A stretch of 64,000 nt of DNA from Histomonas meleagridis (Eukaryota; Parabasalia; Tritrichomonadida; Dientamoebidae): positions 2,835,501 to 2,899,500 of the forward strand of contig WSYJ01000186.1 of the NCBI GenBank assembly GCA_020186115.1. The letters are read 5' to 3'. The number at the start of each line of letters is the position of its first letter. Positions within the stretch are counted from its first letter, which is position 1. Position numbers and translations under genes: made by a program. Below, piece after piece: positions 20,401-28,700 of the stretch. Below the pieces are notes generated by a model. It was not told where the DNA came from. It did not search any database and was given only the letters and a program-made list of their open reading frames with translations.

Positions 20401-20617
20401 GTTTAATGATAACAAAGACTTTTGTAAAATCGCTGTTCCGAAAATGGAATCGTTGAAACCTGTGATGATATACTTCAAAGAGACAAAACGTGTGAAAACT
20501 TTAAAAATATATTACACAAACTTAAAGAAATGGTTTCCGAAACATCTTCCTCTCTCTGATACACCAATTCCAATAGTAGAAATCAGAAATACAAATAAAA
20601 AGTCAACGAAATCTTAA
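17489..20617 (+). CDS. SAC-like (inactive phosphoinositide phosphatase) plus zinc-finger protein
   Basis: A 1,042-residue protein. Residues ~1-400 resemble a diverged SAC domain (Sac1/synaptojanin type): YNTLYFSGIPGI, FGYLFSLKSTYLFLV, FKNKTCWNSQLKKPF followed by IPNVCISLFQG, then DIFVLRDDHKCHVL. At the place of the catalytic CX5R loop stands GIFRFTFGTKFENE (about residue 368), without the cysteine, so no phosphatase activity is expected. Residues ~703-741 form a Cys-rich finger, CEKC...HCFNCVICSKYFCLNC...RICKNC, whose second half reads like the end of a FYVE/RING-type zinc site. The C-terminal 250 residues are beta-rich and unassigned. I infer a membrane-lipid-binding adaptor. The SAC call is tentative; the zinc finger is directly visible. 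Confidence 0.5.
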   Translation: MSNNNPRVTFLTIKPGQSFIIVSTASHNEAYIISIDPIYNTLYFSGIPGIDVFPTHKQAINFITNNQTVTEVVEAQYIFGYLFSLKSTYLFLVKESQVIFKAFDQHQFMSIFSFETVRINTKIPINNYMPEEKILQFPFNKTHFFSPTIDSSHFIFKNKTCWNSQLKKPFDNLQIPNVCISLFQGTPYFKTFPSLSISLLLIGYHNFPTKHDEHELNETLSTSNESQIDIFVLRDDHKCHVLQHTFLLGDFPFTYKTNVKPTNVPNGYSKYTNDYIQQIITNYEIEEIIFLNLLPSKQTSNDIIYHTLCDLIPHSKSTKLIQINWENSYQTEQIIESFYGSIASDMNSYGYNQYTYEENIKLKKKQKGIFRFTFGTKFENEIILTFLYLLRIVLKLINNDTDIRSVNDIEKIPEEVIQNVLIFYSYYLHNFSDFSTIKINDKYIRKLFTILHKRTFHVNTTPVNNVLELITSLISIKYNLFYSVSQSIKSFIISNNINKEILNPNSQKQFVLNGNSNQIIIFLSEVSFLREIIFDNVYAISVNIYGGLWLNRMFPIIENVSIPQTTDDKNMLHLEFDTTNNNFYRPNFDVFSYEPIRFISFSFVPFHKEQISLSGIYIYGTSTTTNKIQKSISFKYSNQIEPSLIQYNEEYSIENLFKWEYKRLLNNGSFFDLEKTMIMRNLPPNCVNINNIFLIRSNEILSKKCVCEKCKVKSHCFNCVICSKYFCLNCFSNNKRICKNCDIQMKSNLEKLSNLLTLKSQIIDEKYPFIKKHLENIDFYMKRNNNFSNICNFPNMFLMYELPIGKNNVLPEKIFLNDNHLIKYKVDVTILKFSIILEYETEISQFIIFCDFPLKIEIDGISTFSIEPPGKAVNLNFNGRIIPMKIFGKKISIKSIQFKGQYIISNTNILTNSITNVYSVPKPFRGELLQSSSYTSAFNGELQCHSYVFNERQELIGIKFPKRYTSYLIIEFNDNKDFCKIAVPKMESLKPVMIYFKETKRVKTLKIYYTNLKKWFPKHLPLSDTPIPIVEIRNTNKKSTKS

Positions 20618-21272
20618 AAAATTTTGCGTATTAATAAATATTATTTTAGTTTTCATTATGTTAAAGAGAAACAATTTTTTTTTTAATTACAAATTAATAA
20701 TATAATTTAATATTATTTTGATGGAACTTTTGATTAAGACTTCTTTTGGATAAATCTCAAAAAAATATATTTTGTCATATTTTTATCCTATTATGTATAT
20801 TATAGCCAAAATTCTTTGAATATAATTATTAATATCTAAAAATTAAAATGATATAAAGTTTGAAAAAAAATGATTTTTATTTTTTTATTTTTTTTTTTTA
20901 AATTTCTAAAAATCAACATTTTTTTTCAAATAATTTATAATTTAGAGAGTAAGCTTGCGCGTACAAATTAGCTCAACAACTGCAACAATTCAAATTTACT
21001 CCCAAGCTAATATCTTCATGCTAAAAAATATGATGGAAATTGTATTTTTCAATCATTTCTTGTTATTATGATAATTAATTGTTTCACTCAAGCATATCCA
21101 TTGGATAGATCTTCCAAAAAGAAACAAACATCAAAAAAAGTTATTTCAAACAACTCATATAAAATGTATATTTCCCATGAAAATATTCCAAAATTCACAA
21201 AAATTATATCTTCATTTCACATTTCATTTCTCCATATATCTGTTAATTCTACGAAAAATTGTGTGTTAATAT
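20618..21272. other. Intergenic, nothing recognised
   Basis: Very AT-rich, with poly-T runs near 20880-20900. No gene or RNA recognised. Confidence 0.45.
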
Positions 21273-21758
21273 TTAAAAAATCGATTTCTTTAGGAAATTC
21301 TTTCTTTGCATTTCAATGGCTTCTTCCTTTGAGATTGGAGAAATCTGTTCTCCCATTTGTCCCTTGTTACGGTGCTCGATAGCGCTTGCGAACTTGTTGT
21401 CCAAAACCAAAAGAACCAAAAAGACCCAGTCCAAGACCAGAAGTATCATGAAAAGAAGTACCAAACCCCGAGAATCCTGTGCTTGCAGACAAGGAAGGAC
21501 GACCAGGCATTGGTGATTGCTGTTTGAAATTAAAACTCCAAGAACTGCCAACTTTATTATTTGTGAATAATTTAGAGGCAAATCTGCCTTTTGTTTGTTG
21601 GGTTGGGCTCCGAAAGGTTTGCTCCATGTGTATTCCTTTTCCTCATGTATTTTGGTTTTTTCCAATCTTTCGATTTTTGCTTGAATTTCTTGAATTATAA
21701 TTTTTAATGACCTTATTTCTTCTTTTAAATTACCAATTTCAGCTTCAACATTACTCAT
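21273..21758 (-). CDS. Small coiled-coil protein with FG-rich segment in another frame
   Basis: The frame encodes 161 residues: an N-terminal coiled coil (~1-40, EIGNLKEEIRSLKIIIQEI), a linker with KPFGAQPNK, a hydrophobic middle (~85-125), and a charged end (GEQISPISKEEAIEMQRKNF). The middle looks unnatural in this frame. In the overlapping frame, the same DNA (about 21367-21550) encodes a Gly/Phe/Ser-rich stretch with FSGFG, GLFGSFGFG and SFNFKQ, typical of nucleoporin FG regions. Two compensating indels (or a sequencing artefact) could have put the FG segment out of frame. An FG-nucleoporin fragment is therefore a possible identity. The start at 21758 is the first ATG. Confidence 0.45.
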   Translation of the reverse strand: MSNVEAEIGNLKEEIRSLKIIIQEIQAKIERLEKTKIHEEKEYTWSKPFGAQPNKQKADLPLNYSQIIKLAVLGVLISNSNHQCLVVLPCLQAQDSRGLVLLFMILLVLDWVFLVLLVLDNKFASAIEHRNKGQMGEQISPISKEEAIEMQRKNFLKKSIF

Positions 21759-22185
21759 ATCAGTCTACTTTGCTATGTGGTGTCTGGGAATAATGATAAA
21801 TTTCTAAAATATGCATCTATATTTCGTTTTTATTCTATTAATCGAATTAATATATTCAATAAACTCTGAACTTATAAGTTAAAAAAGGAACGAAATGAAT
21901 AAAAATCATTCTTATAATATTCTGACAATTTATAATATTATAAGTTGACTGTATAATTTTTATGTTGATTTTTATACATAAATAAGCATATTAGTTATTC
22001 CAATATTGGAATCAAATGAGTGATTTTATGTTTTTTAATTGTTTTTAATATCCCCACATATTAAAAAATAAAATACAAGATTTCGACTAGTATTAATTTC
22101 GTGTTAATACGTTTGATCAAAAATCCATTTCAAACATTCATAATTTTTTGAAAACCTAATTATCTTTGTGCTATGAATACTAACA
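21759..22185. other. Intergenic, nothing recognised
   Basis: AT-rich, no coding signal on either strand. Confidence 0.45.
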
Positions 22186-22189
22186 TTCT

Positions 22190-23035
22190 TTTTAAGAGAA
22201 CAAATTAAAAACACGGTAAATCAAAACATAAATCTTGCAGAAGATGAAATTGCAAGGCTTAAAACTTATTATGCATTAATTTGTAGAGATGTTATAAACA
22301 TTCAAAATAAAATTAACGAAATCGAAAGAAAAATGAATGTTGAAATTGTAAAAAACGTATAGTATTGAAGCTGAGAAGAGATCGTCTTTATATTTCAAAT
22401 ATTAAAACTAATCATCATTTATAATTAAAGAATATTCAAGAACAACAGCAGGTACAATTAAGTTTATTGCATCTAAAAGCAACTTGAAGAAATAATAAAA
22501 ACCGAAAATGAAAATCGCCTTAAAAATCTCAACAATTCCAAATTAGCAGAGTGTGTAGAAGCATTTGAGGAACTTGAGGAAAGTCATCTTTTAAAGATAA
22601 ATTCTATTAAAGAAAATATAGTAATTCTTAAAAAACAATATGAAAAACAAATCAAACAAGAAAAGCAAAAGCATCAAAAAACAATAGAACCATTAAAAAC
22701 TCGAAATGAAGAAGCATTAAACAAATTAAATGAGTGTGAAAAATCGATTAAATCAAACAAAGATTCTTATAATATTATAAACAAATAAACGAATTAAAAG
22801 AAATAAACATAAAAGAACAAATATTCATTTCAACTAAACATATAAACGAAAAAGATGAAAAAGAAATAAATTACGAAATAAAGCAATTGCAAGCAAATAC
22901 TCAAATTTGCAAAAAGAAATTTCATCAAAAGAAGTTATAATATTTCAAGAAACGAAATGCTTAAGAGAGAAATTGCCAGGTTAAAACATGTAGCAAAAGT
23001 GAAATCAAGACGAGCTAAATTAAACCTATAATGAT
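22190..23035 (+). pseudogene. Decayed coiled-coil protein gene
   Basis: The plus strand carries several short frames that join into one coiled-coil protein only if stops and frameshifts are ignored: DEIARLKTYYALICRDVINI..., then ENENRLKNLNNSKLAECVEA, FEELEESHLLKINSIKENIV and KNEEALNKLNECEK-type heptads, then further fragments towards 23035. Composition (Glu, Lys, Gln, Asn) matches real coiled-coil genes in the window, but at least four breaks are visible and there is no start codon with a promoter. I call it a remnant of an unidentified coiled-coil gene. Confidence 0.55.
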
Positions 23036-23286
23036 ATTTGTAATAAAAATGTTTTTAGTAAATAAAAATTTTTTTTACTTAACGATACGAAATATTCTGA
23101 ATCGAAAACGGTTTTTGATTTGAATTTTCTATCGGCTATATCGCAACGAGTGAGAAAAAGGAAATTTGACTTTGTAATTAAATCTAATCAACCTCAATAA
23201 AAGAGAAAAGTTACGGAGGTGTTTATTAGGTTAGTAAAAAATTTTAAAAAATTCAACATAATTAAAAATTTTGAACTAGACAGATT

Positions 23287-24066
23287 TTAACTGAAATACT
23301 CCTTGTCCAGACTATTCAGCAAAACAACATCAATGTTTTCTCGCTCTCCAATAAATTCAGTTGGGATAATGCCATTTTGCAAATTTTTCATCATCTCGTC
23401 ATAGTCAAAGTCCTCTTTTCTCTTGAAATTTCCATCAAAGAGAACTCCGTTTTTGAACACTTCAAACTCTAAAAGATCAATTTCAGACTGTGAAATAGAT
23501 GGTTTGATTGGTTCGAACTTTATCTTCTTTTTATTATCAGTGAACTTAACATCTTGACGGCGTTGTTCCACTGGTTCTGGGTGAGGTGCAGATGTACTTG
23601 TCTCTGAGCTAGTAGGAATTTGGAAATTTGGATGATCAAGAAAATCTGAAATTGCGCGCTCTACATTGCCTTGGTTTCGTTCTAGGAAATACCTGGCGGT
23701 ACTTTGTACAGCTTGTGTAACATTCATGAAAATAGAAAGTAAATCTTGTAAGTCAGGATTTTCAGGAGTCTCTGGTGAAGGAGGTGGTGGAGGAGGTGGG
23801 AGATGTGGAGCTGGTGTAGGTGCAGTAAGTTCAGGAGGAGGTGGAGGTGGAGGTGGTGGTGGTGGTGGTGATGGCGCAGTAGTGTTAGCGCCAGCTAAAG
23901 GATCACGAAAGTCTGATGGGACCCGCAATCCAGGATGATTGAAGAAATCATTAATTGCATTTTCAAGATTATTATGATTTTGAACAACGAAATAAGAAGC
24001 AACTCTTTGTTCTGCTTGAGTAAACTCAATGAATGAGTCAACAAGATTCCGAAGTTCTTGAGACAT
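23287..24066 (-). CDS. p47/UBX-family-like protein: two UBA-like domains and a SEP domain, no UBX
   Basis: A 259-residue protein. Residues ~1-46 and ~108-152 are two similar UBA-like domains (IEFTQAEQRVASYFVVQNHNNLENAINDFF; MNVTQAVQSTARYFLERNQGNVERAISDFL) of the p47/UBXN type that bind ubiquitin. Between them is a proline-rich linker with runs of 11 and 7 prolines. Residues ~197-258 are a SEP domain (LEFEVFKNGVLFDGNFKRKE, LQNGIIPTEF). In p47/Shp1 and relatives the order is UBA-SEP-UBX, and UBX binds Cdc48/p97. Here the protein ends right after SEP (LDKEYFS), so p97 would have to be contacted through SEP-adjacent motifs or not at all. Start at the first ATG. Confidence 0.82.
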   Translation of the reverse strand: MSQELRNLVDSFIEFTQAEQRVASYFVVQNHNNLENAINDFFNHPGLRVPSDFRDPLAGANTTAPSPPPPPPPPPPPPELTAPTPAPHLPPPPPPPSPETPENPDLQDLLSIFMNVTQAVQSTARYFLERNQGNVERAISDFLDHPNFQIPTSSETSTSAPHPEPVEQRRQDVKFTDNKKKIKFEPIKPSISQSEIDLLEFEVFKNGVLFDGNFKRKEDFDYDEMMKNLQNGIIPTEFIGERENIDVVLLNSLDKEYFS

Positions 24067-24100
24067 TCTATTTTTAAACTTTTAACTTACTAAATATTGT

Positions 24101-24110
24101 GGGGCGCCCC
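24101..24110. promoter_or_regulatory. GGGGCGCCCC palindrome upstream of the UBA-SEP gene
   Basis: A perfect 10-bp GC palindrome inside very AT-rich DNA, 35-44 bp upstream of the ATG at 24066 (minus strand). Similar boxes precede the pyrophosphatase and the Vma12-like gene. Confidence 0.45.
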
Positions 24111-24479
24111 AAACAAAAAATGACTTTAATCAAAACACAAATTTTATCCGAATCTAAATTTATTATCATATAAGGTACAGAGCCTATTCATTGCAAAAAC
24201 AAATTGGTTTTAAGGAATTTTAACTTATTGTCAATAAAAATACATATTTTTTAAAATTAAACGAAATAATTAACTTTATTCTCTAAAAAGAAAATGATAA
24301 GTTCAATAATGTATTTTATTATAAGAAAAACATATTTAACATATTTATAAGTAAGATTTTTAGTTCTATTTTTTAATTTCCTTGAGAACAAAATTAATCA
24401 ATTACACTTTTTGATTGATTTACTCTGGCTAGAATAGCACACAAAAATTGAATGGACAACGGTTAGCGTTGGTCATTTA
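24111..24479. promoter_or_regulatory. Intergenic with eIF2-alpha promoter
   Basis: Mostly featureless AT-rich DNA. The last 30 bp hold ACAACGGTTAGCG (Myb-like) followed by GTCATTTA directly before the ATG at 24480, an almost ideal trichomonad Myb-plus-initiator arrangement with a leader of only a few bases. Confidence 0.65.
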
Positions 24480-25382
24480 ATGTCAATCGATATTCATTCA
24501 GTTCCATGGTACCCAAACGAGTATCCAGAAGAAAACGAAGCTGTTACAGTCCAACTTACACGTGTTGATGAAATGGGTATTTGGGTTGAGCTTTTAGAGT
24601 ATGCTTCAAAAGAAGGTATGATTCCTCTTGGTCAATATACAACACGTAAAACACGCAAAATTCCAAAGAATGTTAAGGTTGGAAAAATTGATGTTGCTCT
24701 TGTAATTAAAGTCGATATGGGTTCTGCAACAATGGATTTATCACGTCAAGGATTAAAAGAAGAAGAAAAACAAGCAGCCGAAAAACGCTATGCTGATTAT
24801 AAGAATCTTATGAGCTTAATTTCCCATTTAGCTAAGCAACATACTGAAATGTCATTCCAAGATCTTGTCCAACGTATTGCATATCCACTTCATACAAAGT
24901 ATGGTAATGCATACACTGCTCTTCAGAAGTCATATCACAATCCAGCCATAATTGATGATCTTGACATTTTAGATGTATACAAAAAATTACTTAAAGAACA
25001 AGTTCAGAAGATGTTCACTCCAAAGGAAGTTCGTATTCATTCACTCTTTGAAGCAGAAGTACTTACATCTGGGGGAGTCGATGAACTTCGTAAAGCACTT
25101 TCAGCTGGATATGATATTGTTGACACTGAAAAGAGCAACTTGCAGCTCTCTGTCATTGCTCCACCTCTTTATGCCGCTTCGTTAACAGTTTTCAATTACG
25201 AAGAAGGCGTTGAAACAATTCGAAAAGTTCTCGAAAGGATCAAAGAAAAGATCGAAGAAGTCAAAGGGCACTTCGCTATCAAAGAAGAGCCCAAGGCAAT
25301 CAACCAATCTGAGTATGCCAAGTTGCAGAAGATCTATGAGAACGATCAGGACGAAACAAATATTAATCAAATTGATGAATAA
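24480..25382 (+). CDS. Translation initiation factor eIF2 alpha subunit
   Basis: A 300-residue protein, the usual length. It has the N-terminal S1/OB domain (VTVQLTRVDEMGIWVELLEY, EGMIPLGQYTTRKTRKI), the helical domain, and the C-terminal alpha/beta domain (KEVRIHSLFEAEVLTSGGVD, YEEGVETIRKVLERI). It forms the eIF2 trimer that brings initiator tRNA to the 40S ribosome. In other eukaryotes Ser51 in SELSRRRIRS is phosphorylated by stress kinases; here the aligned segment is GQYTTRKTRK, with Thr54 at that position. Codon use shifts toward more C and G at the 3' end. Start is set by the Myb and initiator motifs immediately upstream. Confidence 0.95.
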   Translation: MSIDIHSVPWYPNEYPEENEAVTVQLTRVDEMGIWVELLEYASKEGMIPLGQYTTRKTRKIPKNVKVGKIDVALVIKVDMGSATMDLSRQGLKEEEKQAAEKRYADYKNLMSLISHLAKQHTEMSFQDLVQRIAYPLHTKYGNAYTALQKSYHNPAIIDDLDILDVYKKLLKEQVQKMFTPKEVRIHSLFEAEVLTSGGVDELRKALSAGYDIVDTEKSNLQLSVIAPPLYAASLTVFNYEEGVETIRKVLERIKEKIEEVKGHFAIKEEPKAINQSEYAKLQKIYENDQDETNINQIDE

Positions 25383-25750
25383 AATAAGAATTATTTAAGT
25401 GAACGATAGAACTTTTTGTTTGAAAACCGTTAGCATCAAATTTGTATGTGTCAGTAGTGTCACTTTTTTCAAATTATTTTTTCGAAACTTCAGAATCTTT
25501 AATGGTCTTATTTAATGAACATTAATATGTTATTATGCATAGAATATTTATATATAAAATTGATCCAAATCTGAAATTTGTCAAAATTGAATTTTTTTTT
25601 AATTAATTTATTTTTTATAAAATTTAAACGAGCTCTTTTTGTAGTGAATTTCATATAAATGAAGTACATGGACTTTTAGAATAATTGGAATTAAACTATA
25701 TTTGTTTATTTATTTATGGATAGAAATTTATTTTTTATCATGATAATGTG
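25383..25750. other. 3' intergenic with orphan Myb-like boxes
   Basis: Between convergent genes. Near 25400-25440 are GAACGATAG and AAAACCGTTAGC, promoter-like but with no plus-strand gene behind them. The rest is AT-rich. Confidence 0.4.
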
Positions 25751-28700
25751 TTATTCTTTTGGCATTTCGATGAAGAAGTAACTTCCAATACTTCCTGAAA
25801 TTGCCAAAACACTTTGCAGACTATTAATGGTACAAAATTGTTCAGGGATTACATCTTCAATTGTTTGAATTACTTTACATGTTAAAACATCATATAAAAC
25901 GATAGTTTTAGATTCTTCAATACCTAATGCGAGCACATCAACAGAAAATTGAAGTTGCATTTTATCTGTTCTAACAACTTTACCTTTAACTTCAAATTCA
26001 TTAATTTTTTCACCTCTTTGATCATAAACGTAAACCTTTGAAATATCTTGATCGGGCTTAACGTACGCGAGGCACCCCGACTTAAACACTTCAATAAACG
26101 GCGCACTTTTTGACTCCTCCATTTGAATTGATCGAATTAGTTTACCATTATGCAAATTTTCTAATGTAAGAATAAAGTTTCTGTCGAGTGACACAACAAG
26201 ACCTACTTCAGCATTACCAGTAACATAAGTAATTGGTTCTGTATGAAAACTTGAGATATGTAATACTCTTAAAGAAGGAAGTTTTAATACTCTAACAGAA
26301 GAATCACCACCACCAGTTAATAAGTATAATCCACCTATAATCGTAGCACAATTAATGAAAGAAATTTCATGTGTAAACTGTGTCACTTTTTGTGTTTCTA
26401 TATTGAAAATTGAAATATAGTTATCAAATTTTGTGCCGAAGACGATCAAATCGAAATTTTTTGATGCGCACAACATTTTACCAGAGATTGATTCAGGAAT
26501 AATGATTTCTTTTGGCGTTGTTGTACGTGTATCAATTAAAAGTTTGTTTTCGCAATGTGCAAATTGTTTTTGAATTTCGATGATTTTATTCACAAAATAA
26601 GTTTGTGGAATAAATTCCTTCTTAAACTTTCGATGCTTTTGATCAATAGATAAATTATTAAAAGCGTTTTCAATCCATTTCCGTAAATTCTTTGATGTAA
26701 TCTTACTTTCCAAACTACGCAAACAATATGAACTATAATGAAAATTACTCTCAGCCCAATCAGGTAATTCCATATCTTTCGTAAAATCGAAATTATTTTC
26801 ATTTTTAAATATTTGTGGTAAGGTATATAATTCGGGCACCCCAATTTTAACGTTCGTGTCTTCTTTACTGTAAAGTTGTGAAAATTGTGTAGCGAACGGT
26901 TCGATTCTGTTGAACGTTACACAAATTAATTTATGATTTGGAAAAGTAATTTGTTGAGTAAAATCAGAAGATTTAACATTTTTAGATAATATTGGAAATA
27001 TAGGATATTGATCAAGGTCATTAAAAGTACGCCCGAAAATGATATTAATATAATAAATAAATTCATAATTTGAAATTTTACAATTTTGCCATCTGTTACA
27101 TATTGAACTTTTCTTGAATAGTTCTGATGGCGTAAGTTTTTGGATCACTGAGTTATTAATATTTCTCATTTCGATGAAGAAATTATATTTTTTAGATTTC
27201 CGGACGACCAAATTTTTGAATTGTTTTTCTAGATATTTAAGTAAGTTATTAAGGTTTTTATTATCGTCGAAAATGAAATAAAAACTTTTATTTTGAAATG
27301 TGAATATTTCGATTGAAGGTTCTTTATGATAAGTTCTCTTAAATATAAATATAATTCGACTATACGATAATGATATTTGGTTAATACCATTTTCAGTGGA
27401 GCTATAAAACATTAAACTATTTTCATATGCAATGATTTGACCTTTAAATATTTTCGTTTTAGAAATCCTTTTAACAGGATAACGCTTAACTTGTGAATTA
27501 TTATTTTTCAATGGATTAATTTGAACTGCTTTTTCATTATTTATATTATTTTGTGATTCATTTTTGATCGAAAGTAAAATTCGTTTACCTTTTTGAGTAA
27601 TATAATTCGACATTTTATAATGAATAATTGTGTTCGATTTAATTGACCATGGACTACATCCTATTTCTAATGTTCGAATGAAGTTATTATATATTCGAAT
27701 GTTTTGTGCTTTTTCGGTATTAATTTGTAATTGTTGTGATGATATAAAACCATTATATAAGTTTTCTAATAAAGAAAACTCGGCTTGATTTATCTTAAAA
27801 CATAATTCATGTGAATTATTCACATCTTTAATTACATCTATTTTATCTAAAACACTTAAACTTTGATAAATATAATTCCTAAACTTAGAAGTGAATGGAT
27901 TTAATTTATTAAAATAATTCGAAAATTGTTCTTCGAATAAAAAGATTTGATATTCATTCGAATCCATATCATCATTAAATACATTTAAATATTTATTAAA
28001 TTCAGACGTTTTAGAGTTTAATATTGATGATATTTGATATGCAGTATGAATACCACAATTAGTTAAAAAGTCATTAAATAAAACACTCATTTGAATTTCG
28101 GGATGAAACTTCTCAATTATATGTGAAAGATATGCAAAGATTACATATGAATGTATAGTATATGTATCTGTTAATGATACTTCGAAATCACATTGTTTAG
28201 AACTAAATGCATTACATAATAACATAATTAAATCGAAATCTTTTAATTCATTATTTTCAACTCTTAAATTAAAATATTTTCGTGTTAATGAATTCGATGA
28301 AAATAAATTTAAATTCTTTTGTAAATATTTAACTTCATCATTTTTAATAGGTTTAATTGTAGAACCAAAAATAAAATGTAATGAAACCATTAAAATTTCT
28401 TTTGTTAATTTATTCTTTTGTAATAATTTAATTAAAAGTTCTTTTTTATAATCAGTTAAATCAATGTTTTTCTCACATGAATAAACATCAAGGAAATCAA
28501 AGATATCCAAAATTTCCTTTTCATTTTTGATTAAATTTGCAAATATTTCAACCGGTATAACTTTCTTTAAAAATAACCAATAATACCAATAATCCAATTG
28601 TTTAATTTCAGTTAAATCTTTTTGTAAAAAATTATCAAATTTCTCATCATCAATGACCTTAATATATAATGGAAGATATGAACTATCAACAACTTTATCA

